Shown in pieces: positions 44,682 to 54,738 of a stretch of 64,000 nt of DNA; within the stretch, counting starts at the first letter, position 1; each line of letters starts with the position of its first letter. Source of the stretch: Daldinia sp. FL1419. Its lineage: Eukaryota > Ascomycota > Sordariomycetes > Xylariales > Hypoxylaceae. The stretch lies in NCBI GenBank assembly GCA_025201765.1, contig MU623392.1:62001-126000 (forward strand), read 5' to 3'. The translations under genes were made by a program, and so were the position numbers. Below the pieces are notes generated by a model. The model was not told the DNA's origin, made no database searches, and was given only the letters and a program-made list of their open reading frames with translations.

Positions 44682-45397
44682 GGTCGCACTACAGAGAAAT
44701 GGCGTCTTGCTGGTCACCCTAGTACCTAGCACGGTCCTCACCGCCTTTCGAGCGCACCCAGCGGCTCTTGAGACTCCGGTTAAGGCGAGCCATTGGCGCC
44801 TATCAATCCATTGAAGACCTTGTTTAAGCCAACTATGTAAGTGGCCGATGTCTGATCGAAGTAACTACACATCTTTGAACGGTACTATATTAAGGTGTGC
44901 AAAATCTCCTCGATTGGATGTTGTTCTGGTGATTTTCGCACTTGTATTATGCACAATTTATGCTGTATATGTAATATTGTGTTGTTGTTGTTTTTTTAGC
45001 TCTCTTTTTTTTTTTTTTTGTGTGTGTGTTGCGTTGTCTTTTGCGAGGTTGGGTCCCGTCCAACATCCCGCTTTCCCCCTGCCCTTTCCGGAAAAGATGT
45101 CCCGTCGACCATGTGACCTGCCACCAACCCTTTAGCCGAAGCCGGCAGGCGGCATTGGAAGCTAAAAACTTAAAAATCAAACGCTAGTCTTATCTTTCTT
45201 CTTATCGACAACGCCACACCTTATCACTATCGGAGGGTTTAGATAAAAATTCATTCGGGAAGATGAACCAAGAAAGAGGATTCGGTACTTAGGAAGTATC
45301 CAACCAGCCTGTTAGCTAAGGAAGCTGAACGAGCTCAGCTTTTGTAAATCTCATCGAACGAATATGAATCCGATATAATTTAAAATCGGTATCCAAA

Positions 45398-47236
45398 ATG
45401 CCACCTAGGTGCTCGCCGGGATCCGGTATATTCCTACCGTTTTTGTATCCGACTCTCTTCCGATCCGCTTCCTCTCGTATAATCGGTCGGGCGAGTATCA
45501 CGACCACAACCCTGCACTCATCTAGCTCCCCCTCCCCCTCCCCCTCCTCCTCGAATAGTACCGAGACCTCGTCCTCGAGCGATGCCCTCCCGTCTTCGCG
45601 TCTTAACCCAGCGCCGGACGACTATGCGATATCAGCCTTTGCCGATAAGGCACGTATCACGGTACATGCGGGCAGTGGTGGTCATGGCTGTATTTCGTTC
45701 TTGAGAGAGGCGTATCTAGCCGACGGCCCTGCAAACGGAGGCGACGGTGGGCATGGTGGTAACATCTATATCCAGGCAGTGCACGGCGAAACCTCCTTGC
45801 ATAAACTGGCCCGACGCCGTATATTACGCGCAGGGCGGGGCAAGACGGGGCAGGGAAGTAATCGAGGCGGCGCCCGCGGTGACGATGTCGTCATTCAAGT
45901 GCCAGTGGGGACGGTGGTCCGAGAGCTCAACCGTATAGACCCGCTAATCGAGGAAAATGCAAGGTATCGTGAGGCGAGGGAAAAGGAGCGTGAGTACGAG
46001 AGGCTGGTTCGAGAAACCGAAGCTGCGTTCGCCGAATCGGAAGACGTAGAAGACGCCATCCGCGCCGAACTGCCCGAAGCCCCCGAACACCCTCACCTAA
46101 ACAAGTTTTTGCTATATCCCGGAATATCGAACACCGAGCGCCGCAGCCTGACTCTCCCCCGTCTTCCCCGCCGTGAGCGCTTATACGTCCAACCCGAAGG
46201 CCCCATCCACTTGGACCTATCGACACCAACACCGCAGCCCATTCTTCTCGCCGCAGGCGGAATAGGAGGTCTAGGAAACCCGCACTTTGTCTCCAAAGAA
46301 CGTCCGCGTCCGCTCTTCGCAACCAAAGGCGAGCGCGCCGTAAGCCTACAACTGGAGCTCGAGCTAAAGCTCCTCGCCGACGTAGGTCTAGTCGGGCTCC
46401 CCAACGCCGGCAAAAGCACCCTCCTGCGCGCATTAACAAACAGCCGCGCCCGCGTCGGTAACTGGGCTTTCACAACCCTGCAACCCAACATCGGCACCGT
46501 GGTCCTCGACAACCACAAAGGGCGCCCCATAGTTCCGCCCCCCAAACCTTCCCCACCCGCTCCCCACGCCGTAATCCACGACGCGAGATTCGGCTCCGTG
46601 GTCATCTCCCAGCGCGACCAACTCGCCGCTCCAGCGGGTTACACCCCAGAGCCCCGGACCCGGTTCACCGTCGCCGATATCCCGGGTCTAATTGAAGGCG
46701 CGCATCTCGACCGCGGTCTCGGCGTCGAGTTCCTGCGGCACGTGGAGCGCGCGGGCGTCCTCGCTTTCGTCGTAGATCTGAGTGCCGGCGATGCCGTGGA
46801 CGCGTTAAAGGCATTGTGGACCGAAGTCGGTTTGTACGCGCGGATGCGCGAGGACGAGGAGCAGGAGCGGGAAGTCGCGGGACGCATCGACTGGGAAGGG
46901 GATGGTACCAGTTCCCCGAACAGACGTATGGGAAGTTTCGGCGGTCAGATGATTATTGCGAATCACCCCCAGCCGATGGCAGGCGAAGAAGGGGGCCTAC
47001 ATATTGCTGCGAAGCCGTGGTTTGTAATTGCCACAAAGGGAGATTTACCGGGGACAGAGGATAACTACGCCAAGTTGAAAGAATACCTCGATGCCGTTAC
47101 GGACGAACAAGAGCCGCATCCAAGTGGGGTCGAGGGTGCGTGGATAGAAGACTGCGCTGCGATACCCGTAAGTGCTATTCATGGACACGGTGTGGATAGG
47201 ATTATACACTGGACTGTAGGATTACTGGATGGGTGA
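45398..47236 (+). CDS. MTG2: Mitochondrial Obg-family GTPase Mtg2
   Basis: Mtg2/ObgH GTPases act in assembly of the mitochondrial large ribosomal subunit. A single exon gives 612 aa. Residues 1-65 are Ser/Arg-rich with no acidic residue up to about 55, fitting a mitochondrial presequence. The Obg fold follows: DKARITVHAGSGGHGCISF (from about 83), GGDGGHGGNIYI, and AGRGKTGQGSNRGGARGDD (145-163). The G domain shows G1 GLPNAGKST (333-341), G3 DIPG (427-430), G4 ATKGD (545-549) and G5 SAIHG near the end. Two insertions not found in bacterial Obg, about 180-265 (charged) and 370-420 (Pro-rich), are consistent with fungal orthologues. The G4 box reads TKGD, not the canonical NKxD. It is convergent with TRM4 (283 bp apart). 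Confidence 0.93.
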   Translation: MPPRCSPGSGIFLPFLYPTLFRSASSRIIGRASITTTTLHSSSSPSPSPSSSNSTETSSSSDALPSSRLNPAPDDYAISAFADKARITVHAGSGGHGCISFLREAYLADGPANGGDGGHGGNIYIQAVHGETSLHKLARRRILRAGRGKTGQGSNRGGARGDDVVIQVPVGTVVRELNRIDPLIEENARYREAREKEREYERLVRETEAAFAESEDVEDAIRAELPEAPEHPHLNKFLLYPGISNTERRSLTLPRLPRRERLYVQPEGPIHLDLSTPTPQPILLAAGGIGGLGNPHFVSKERPRPLFATKGERAVSLQLELELKLLADVGLVGLPNAGKSTLLRALTNSRARVGNWAFTTLQPNIGTVVLDNHKGRPIVPPPKPSPPAPHAVIHDARFGSVVISQRDQLAAPAGYTPEPRTRFTVADIPGLIEGAHLDRGLGVEFLRHVERAGVLAFVVDLSAGDAVDALKALWTEVGLYARMREDEEQEREVAGRIDWEGDGTSSPNRRMGSFGGQMIIANHPQPMAGEEGGLHIAAKPWFVIATKGDLPGTEDNYAKLKEYLDAVTDEQEPHPSGVEGAWIEDCAAIPVSAIHGHGVDRIIHWTVGLLDG

Positions 47237-47519
47237 TGAGCAAAGGACTTCGCGTCTTAGAAGCCGGCGGTGGTTACATTGTTATACCTATATTGCCAAA
47301 ACCGGAAACTGTAAATACTGTACATAGAGCAATTGTCCGCATAATGGACCCTGTAGCAAGCCAAAACGTGAGCCGCCCCTTTCAGCATCTACTTTTCGCT
47401 CATAACTTCATGTTACGTAAATCCTTGACTAATTTGAGCTTTAATTCATCAAAATCCAGAGGAAATCAAGTTATTCGGCAAGATGGAAAGACTATTGGAT
47501 CGATGGCGAGACACGCCTC

Positions 47520-50156
47520 CTAATTTGCCTCAACTTCAACATCTCCCACCTCCTCGGCACCATTGGTTTCCTCAGGCTGCTCAGTTGCCTCATTTTCCCC
47601 GTTGGCTTCCTCGGCTACGGGGGCATCTTCCATGGTCTGATCATCCTTAGCCTCGGAGTCCGCCTCGGTAGCATCCTCCTTCTTCGCCGACTCCTTCAGC
47701 GTTCGGTTAATGACCGGTGAAGTGTCGTTAAATACACGGAGAAGCATTGCGGACCGATCCTCCTTCGGCAGCATTAGGTTCAATGAGTGGAAGCTCTTCC
47801 ACAACGGAAGCACCATGCGCTCCGAGAAATCGGGATCGCTTCCGTCTGGCTCGACAATGAGAATACAACAACCCATGCCAATCTCTTTGGCTCTCTCACC
47901 GATCTCGTTGAGTTTCTTCCAGTCCTCATCGATGAACTTGGGGAACATCTCCTTTAGAAGCCTACGGAAGGTCTCCTTGTTCGTCAGGCGGACAACACGC
48001 TCTGGACCGACATAGCCTTCGATGATAGGCATGCCCTCTGATTGTATTCGCCATCTGCAAACCTCGGCGGATGGTGCGTCCTGTTTCATAAACATCTTGA
48101 CACCTCCATGTACAAACTTGACTCCACGACCCTCGTTCTCAGAGAGGATATCCCTTAGGAGCGCACTTGTGTAGTAAATAGCCTTCGCTGGTTCACCCGT
48201 GGCATTCCGTACCATAAATCGGTCCGAAGGGAAACGTGGCGACACCTTATAGAATCGTTGGATATCCTGGATGACGGGGTGGTCCGGTGGTAAGTACTTG
48301 AATGGTTCTTCATAGTTGCCATCAGATGGCTTGACCTTTCGGTCGGCTTGGGGCTTGCTTTGAGGAGCCGTCTCAGGCTCCTCTGTTTTAACTTCTTCCG
48401 TCTTAGGTTCCGGAGGTACTTGTTCTGGTTCAGCAGTAACTTCAGGCGGAACCTCAAGTCTTTCGCTAGGAGGTGAAGCAGTCTTTTGCTTCTTGACGTC
48501 TAGTTTTGTTTCCGCCTCCTCCTCGTCTAAGGTCCTCTTGGCTCCAATAGTCGGTAATACGTCAGTCGGCTCACCCAAAGCTGCCTTCTCTTCTTCTATC
48601 TCTATCTTGGCTTGCACTTCTACTTTATCAACGTCGTTAGAGCTAGTAGTAGCGGCGGGAGCGCGCGTCCGAACTTCTGGCTTGGCTTTGAATTCGTCCT
48701 TCTTTTCGAGCACGGTGATGAAGAATCCACCGGTATCTTGTTGATGAGCGTACACTCGCATACAACGGTCTAGTTGCAGGGAAGAACAGTCACTAGTATC
48801 TGGCCTGGGGAACATAGTTTCTGAAAGCTTTCCTGGTACTTGCCCCTCCGTTGTTAGGACGTGTTGCTGGACCTCTTCCCAACTGTTCCAAACACGGCCA
48901 GACTTGTCCATAATTTGCCATTGATGCATTCCCGGGCTTCGCTTCAACAGAGGAAGTCGATCTTTGCAATCAATAATCTTAATCTTATCGGGACCTCCAC
49001 AGCGCTCGATCGCAGATACGATAACCGCCTCATTCTCAACGGGGTTCATACTGCAAGTCGAATATACAACCCTGCCGCCAACTTTGAGCATCTGAAGAGC
49101 ACGAACCAGAATTCGAACCTGGGTAACGTGGAGTCCCAGTGCGTTACCGGGTTGCCAATCTTTCCACAAGTTGATGTTCTTCCTCAGAGTCCCGTCTCCC
49201 GAACAGGGTACGTCAGCAAGTATCCTGTCGAATTTCAGGTATTGCCCCTTCTCGGGATGGTCTGGGTGCGGCGGCAGCTTGATGGCCGGGTAAAGGGTCG
49301 CGTCGTGGTTAGTAACGAGAAGATTCGGGGAAGAAAGTCGCTTAAGTTGGTGGACAAGCATATGGCTTCGCTTATAATCCGCATCATTAGCGATGAGAAG
49401 TCCGGTCGCACGACCGTCATCACCAGCATCCACTGAAAGATCTACGTCCTCGTCAACAGCTTCCGACTTATTCTCGCCAAATGACTGCATGAATTTCCGG
49501 ATTCTGGCCTCTTCTCCGGCGTGTACCATCTCGAGGAGCTGGGCAGCCTTGCTCCCAGGCGCTGCGCAAAGATCCAGGACGGTCATTCCAGGCTCTACAT
49601 CCATCAGTAGAGGCGGGATCATACTGACAACCTCCTGTCGGCTGATGTTGCCCACGGTGGTCTCGGAGACTAGGAATTTCTGGAAGGCGGCAAAGGGAGG
49701 AAACTTGCGGATGACGTGCTTAGGGGTATTCATCGAATAGGCAAGCTGGTCGGGGTACCAAGGAACCGGCTGGGGAGCTTGTACCGGTTCGCCATCGTAT
49801 CGCTCGATCTTGACGATTTCAGGCGCATATCTGGTTTCTAAAAGTCGCTTGACTGCAAGCGCATGTCCTTTCGATCCGCAGAAACGGAATGAATTAGGCA
49901 ACTCCCTCTTCAATGCTTCCCAAAATTCGGTTCTCTCTTCATCCTCCAGAGGAAGCGCACTGTTATAGTACTTTTCTAGGTTCTTGTTTTCCTTCACGAT
50001 CTCGTTGTACGATCGATACGGCACAGGAGCATCGCCACGAGGGGCACGGTTAGAACCACCTTTGCGACCACCCTATAATGAATGGTTAGATATATTTAAT
50101 CCAAATATTTGAACATTGGTGAGGTTAGTATTTACCCGGAACTTTTTGCGGCCCAT
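47520..50156 (-). CDS. TRM4: tRNA (cytosine-5) methyltransferase Trm4/NSUN2 type
   Basis: Trm4 (Ncl1) makes m5C at several tRNA positions. Exon 1 is 50156-50136 (MGRKKFR) and exon 2 is 50072-47520, giving 857 aa. The 21-nt first exon is joined to GGRKGGSNRAPRGDAPVPYRSYNEI, a basic N-terminus expected for nuclear, RNA-binding action. Catalytic signatures are VLDLCAAPGSKAAQLLE (motif I, from about 172), ADVPCSGDGTLRKN (motif IV, Cys at about 297) and VVYSTCSMNPVENEA (motif VI, catalytic Cys at about 347). The two-cysteine arrangement is that of RNA m5C methyltransferases. Downstream is an acidic Lys/Glu/Pro linker, then a conserved C-terminal domain (from DRFMVRNATGEPAKAIYYTS), and an acidic tail. 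Many long frames on the other strand are shadows. Confidence 0.96.
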
Positions 50157-51056
50157 TTTATTTGTTTGCGAAAGCCGTCCGGATTAAAAGCTGTCGGAAA
50201 CTGTTGAGGGCGAATGTTCGTTGAAAGTTTTGTAATGGAAGCTCTGCAGCAAAACAGATAACTATCCAAAGCTTTACGGTTAGTTAGGACCCCACTATCT
50301 TATCTGCCCCACCAAAGCTTTTAGCCCCTCAGTTGACCTATTTAGCCCATTGTTACATATATTCCGTTAGTTCAATACCCCAAGGACTATATACTACGGT
50401 TAAACATCAATATCAAAATAAGACGTCCTTTTATCATTCCTCCATTCAAATCAACCAAGTCGATCATATTCAGGACTCAAGATTTTATAACGCTTGGAAC
50501 TTATTATTCAAATATCCTTCTCTATCATTTAAAGTATATCAAGTCTGCAATTAAAATCCGGCAAGAAGCATTACATTGCTTCTAACTAACTTTAAAGACA
50601 TAGAATATCACAGGAGGTAAATAGGAGACACATACTTCACCACTTGTATCGAGAGTTAAATCCTGTGTTTCCGCTAAAATCCATACGCTTGAAAAGACAG
50701 ATGTCCCAACGAGCCTATTTCTTGCTCAAAAACCATATATGATAGGCCATTTGGGCCCAGGGTCTCGAGTGAAGTTATATCATCAACTCGTTAGAGTCTA
50801 TAAGGGCCAAGAGAAGGCCGCCGTGACACGAGTATATTAAAATCAACAAGGCTTTGATATTTCATCTAGTTAGATAACAGCTTTCGTAACATACTATAAA
50901 GCGTTTAGTACCGGCATTGTTCCCGGATACCATTTACCCAACCCGAAAGAGAAAGTCATTAAAAAAACAAAAACAAAAACAAAAACAAAAAAAAAAAAAA
51001 AAAAAAATCAATGGTAGATCCCGCTTATCGTACACACAATTGTCTGTTAAGTTGAT
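50157..51056. other. Intergenic region between TRM4 and the dynamin-like gene
   Basis: This 900-bp spacer contains an (AAAAAC)n/poly-A tract at 50962-51007, just downstream of the dynamin-like stop codon in transcript terms. No coding sequence is recognised. Confidence 0.55.
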
Positions 51057-53707
51057 TTAATCCGAGCCCCTCAGCACTTTCAAGGCACGCTCAAAGCTCT
51101 CAATGTCCCGTCCGAGCTTCTCCCTGAGCACTTTGACAGGTGCGTCCTCCGCTGCAATCATGTCTAGCTGGGTTTCGTTTAGGTCCAGCACCATCTGAGT
51201 GGTAAAGATATGGAGAGGACTGTCTTCTCCTTGTAATAGGTGGTGGTTGATTGCTTGTTGGCAAACTACATCGACGAACCGTTTGCGGGATAGTTTGTAA
51301 TAGCTTTTAAGTAGGTCGTGAATGTATTCTTGGACGTATTGTGAGTTCGCCATGTTAAACGAAAGATTCTTTAACTGTGCCCAGGTTAAGTGTATCCCTG
51401 GTTCTGATTTGGCAACACCGCCGTTACCGTCTGACACACCCATATTGGCCTTTGTTCCTAGTTTCTCTATATTCGAAACCAGGCGACCGCTTTGGGCTTT
51501 TTGGAGCGTGTCGTTGAAGTAATGGTTTAGAGTCAGAGGAATGCCTTCGCGTTCGATGCTGAGTAAAAATTTTGCTTGGTCCATGGCTCTACGATATGAT
51601 CTTTGAAGCGCCTCAAGTAGGTACCCATTCCAGAGCTCTTCGCGCACACGCTCATCGGTGCAAGTAGCCTTGAGGGCCTCAACGATGAAATGGTGAACGG
51701 CCCAGATAATTCGGCTCACATAGTCCAATGTGATAGGCTTCCACTTCTTGGACTGTTCCTTGAACATGGTCGATATAAGCGGACCCCCAGCCTGTTTAGA
51801 TTGTAAGCATGTTAACGTCTCTGTAGTTAGTCTTGTTTCTAACGTACCATTCCGAGTTCCAGCCCACGGCTTTCCTTGTAAACCGCTGCAATATATTCCA
51901 TAATATCATCCTGATCGCCTACATCGGGCATGACAGTGTCTAAGGGATCAAAAAGCCCTTCGATATCGGGATATAGGCCATCTTCAGGCTCAGGGATCTT
52001 GGAAGAGCTTTTCTTGCTAGCCGGCGGTGCAAATGGTGATTCGGTATCGTCATCATCGTCATCATCCGATGTGAAGTTGGAGGCAAATGGTCTTGTGTGT
52101 CCATTGGTCGCCATTTCGTCCGAATACCTTTCATTCGCTTCCACGACACGAGTAATCAGCCTGAGATCATGTCTCTCCTCAAATATCTTGCTTCTATTGT
52201 AGCATGCGTCAAGGGCGTCTCGAGCTAGTGCTTGAAACGCTTCGCTAATCCTGTTGAGATACGCTCTCTGCGATTGTTGGTTGCTTCTCGATTGCCCCAT
52301 ATCATCCAATTGTTCTCTCAATGTTGTTAACTCCTTGGCCACTTCTGCTTTGAGCTTCGGAAATTCTTTTCTGATGAGGTCGATGAGAAGTTCACGAACT
52401 CGAATACTCAGCGATTCCGTCCCGGCTTTCCTTGTATGACGGAGTTGTGACCAAGGAGCTTGTGAGAAGAACAGTCGTTCATCTGCTCGACCTTGTTCGA
52501 GCGTCTTATCCGCATCATCTGGCCCACGGTTCTTCACAATGTAGTATCCGAGTGAAAGATCATTTCTCTTGCCTAGGACATGGTCGATGGCAATATTTTG
52601 TATCGTGCGCTCAATTGCTAAATCTGGCTTCGTTAGAACAGCCATAGTCCGAACCATTAACGGATCGGCCTTCTTGGCTAATTTTAAGATCTCTTGCGTT
52701 GCCGGATCTACGTTGCTGGGCATAATTGCTAGTATACTGAAAAGCGGCAATCATATTAGATAGGAGTAGGCACTCATGGCGAGGGTTGAGTCTTACATAG
52801 TCCTAGGATCCTTCACTGTAGTTCTAAGTTAGCAAAAATCCCACAGGTTTTAGATATATGAGTACTGCGTACTGTAATTCTTAACCATGTTCATAACAAG
52901 TAGTATATCGTCTTCAGTAGTGACACCTGAAGGTTTCATATCAGTACTCTGTTCGCGTGGCTAGTATGTTGGACTGGCGAATTCTCACCCTCAGTCTCCT
53001 TGCGAAAAATCCCGGGGACATCAATAACTGTAAAATGCTCCTCCTATAATATCTTATTAGCCGCCTATTCTTAGCCGGATTGTCGTGCTAAAGCAAGGCT
53101 TACCAAGGGACCAAGCTTCTCGATCTTGAGGATATGTTCACTGAATGCTGGAAGAACTCTGCCATCTGGCAGGCTAGGCTTCACAGAACTTCTTATACCT
53201 ATGACCTCGTTCGCCTAAAACATGCTATTAGTAGTTGTGGGCTAGGTCTGGGTGTATTTGTCGCTTACCTCTTTGAACAGTCGGGCAAGACTTTCTGGTG
53301 TCATTTGTGTTAGGGTACGGTGGAACTTCCTAACACGTTCCTGCTCATAAGGAGGGGCGTCGGCATGAGGTATGATGGAAACATCTATGCTTTCTGAATC
53401 CTCGCGGCGACAGGTGATCTGCGTAGCATAGCGTGTGCAGAGCTCGGCGTCTCGAGGAAATCCAAAACCTGTTAAACTTTCAAGTACGGAACTCTTTCCT
53501 GACGACTGATCGCCCACGACTACGAGCTAGAGGCAATCAGTATCGTCTTATTATTCTCTGCATGTATAAGCTCCCCAATGGGCATACCTGAGGTAAGGCA
53601 ACTTTCGTTCCAATAAGCTCGCGCAGTTTATCCACCTTGGTCAAGATTCCATGGTTGACAGGGACTGGCTGCTCTTCAAGAGTTGCACTTTCCGGCATGC
53701 TGCCCAT
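51057..53707 (-). CDS. Dynamin-superfamily GTPase (fungal Mx/dynamin-like)
   Basis: A large membrane-remodelling-type GTPase of 746 aa in eight exons: 53707-53588, 53526-53269, 53214-53104, 53043-52989, 52926-52873, 52815-52797, 52736-51848 and 51791-51057. Phases agree throughout. G1 GDQSSGKSS is at 45-53, G3 DVPG at 171-174 and G4 TKPD at 241-244, with NYMKDPRTIILAIMPSNVDP formed across three introns. The middle domain includes LGYYIVKNRGPDD, and a GED-like C-terminus follows. There is no PH domain and no N-terminal transit peptide. The sequence does not look like Vps1 or Dnm1, which are more conserved. It belongs to the extra dynamin-like proteins, often labelled Mx-like, that vary in number between filamentous fungi; cargo and site of action are unknown. 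Confidence 0.88.
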
Positions 53708-54738
53708 TTTGAGTGTATTTGCGATGAACTATGATGGAGATAAGTAGTGGGATGAGAGTTTATCGATATTCATAAGCTGTTCTAGAGAATGAGCAAAGAA
53801 CTGAATAAGTGAATACTACGGGACTTCCTAGATATATATCAAGAATGGGGGCATTATCGCCTGCTTAGCTTCTAGAGAAGCCTCGTTGAATTCTGAACCA
53901 AATATGATCCGACATGTTGGCCAAGCATTGGGCGGCTGCTGTACTGCATGCTGCCTATTTCCGAACATAATAATTCGACCATGTGAAAGCCAAGGATTAT
54001 GGACAAGTCAACCTATGTGTTAACCCGCGAATTATGATAACCCAAAAGGTAAACAGAAAGGTCCTATGAGCCTCGCCTTTCCGTCTATCTCGTTCGTATT
54101 GGCGTCTAGTTGTGGACTAAGGTGATACATCATATGTGATATTTGTGCGGGCAAGGCATTTCCATTCCGCACAAATCTTCTCATGGATCGGCGGAAACTT
54201 CTGCCTGGATATCGAGAGGTCTCCAACAAAGCCTTATGCAATGTTTCGATTGCTCTCCTACGGTTGCACGAATTTCCATGGCCCCGGGTTCGCGGCCAGG
54301 GTAAACCATAGCCGCCGGGCAAGGTTCTAAGCCACACACGCACCAACAGAAAAAATCACCATCCAGCTAACATTCTATTCAGATTCCCATTGCAAAAGGG
54401 CAAGTGTAAAATCTCGGCGTTTCATAAAGTTTCCTTGTAAGCCATGCCTCGTTTGAACCGGTATGGAAGCAGGTGCCCGAAATCAGGATGTCGACAGCTC
54501 GGCATTTTGCTTATTTACGCCGGCTTAAGGGGTGCGGGCGGTGGCGTGCCTTAGTTTAATAAACTTGACTTAGCCTTTAGGTACTGTACTTTGCATTCTG
54601 TTCGTAATAGTGTATACGAATCATGACCTACGACCGTGACATGAACGTCGGAGTTTGATACCATTTTCAAACCAATACCGTCCCATTTATAAACCAGGAC
54701 AACATATGCATATTACCTAGGTATCTAACATGGACTAC
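53708..54738. other. Intergenic region between the dynamin-like gene and MEF2
   Basis: These 1.03 kb hold the dynamin-like promoter and the MEF2 3' flank. Two opposed frames (54032-54346 minus, 54136-54330 plus) have no recognisable product. Confidence 0.55.

Larger units (their letters stand above)
42429..45397. other. Long intergenic region, no gene seen
   Basis: This 3-kb divergent spacer lies between the unknown-function gene and MTG2. It includes a GCTGGGCTT minisatellite (42909-42943), a 9-bp repeat AGCCGTACA (44654-44681), ATGTA-type repeats near 43800-43830 and long T/G tracts near 44990-45030. The minus-strand pyrimidine-rich stretches at 42550-42780 look like a 5' leader. Confidence 0.55.

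Noticed and set aside
48861..49436. 191-codon open frame antisense to TRM4
   Set aside because: It lies wholly across the catalytic exon of TRM4 and has no recognisable domain; it is a shadow of the real codon pattern.
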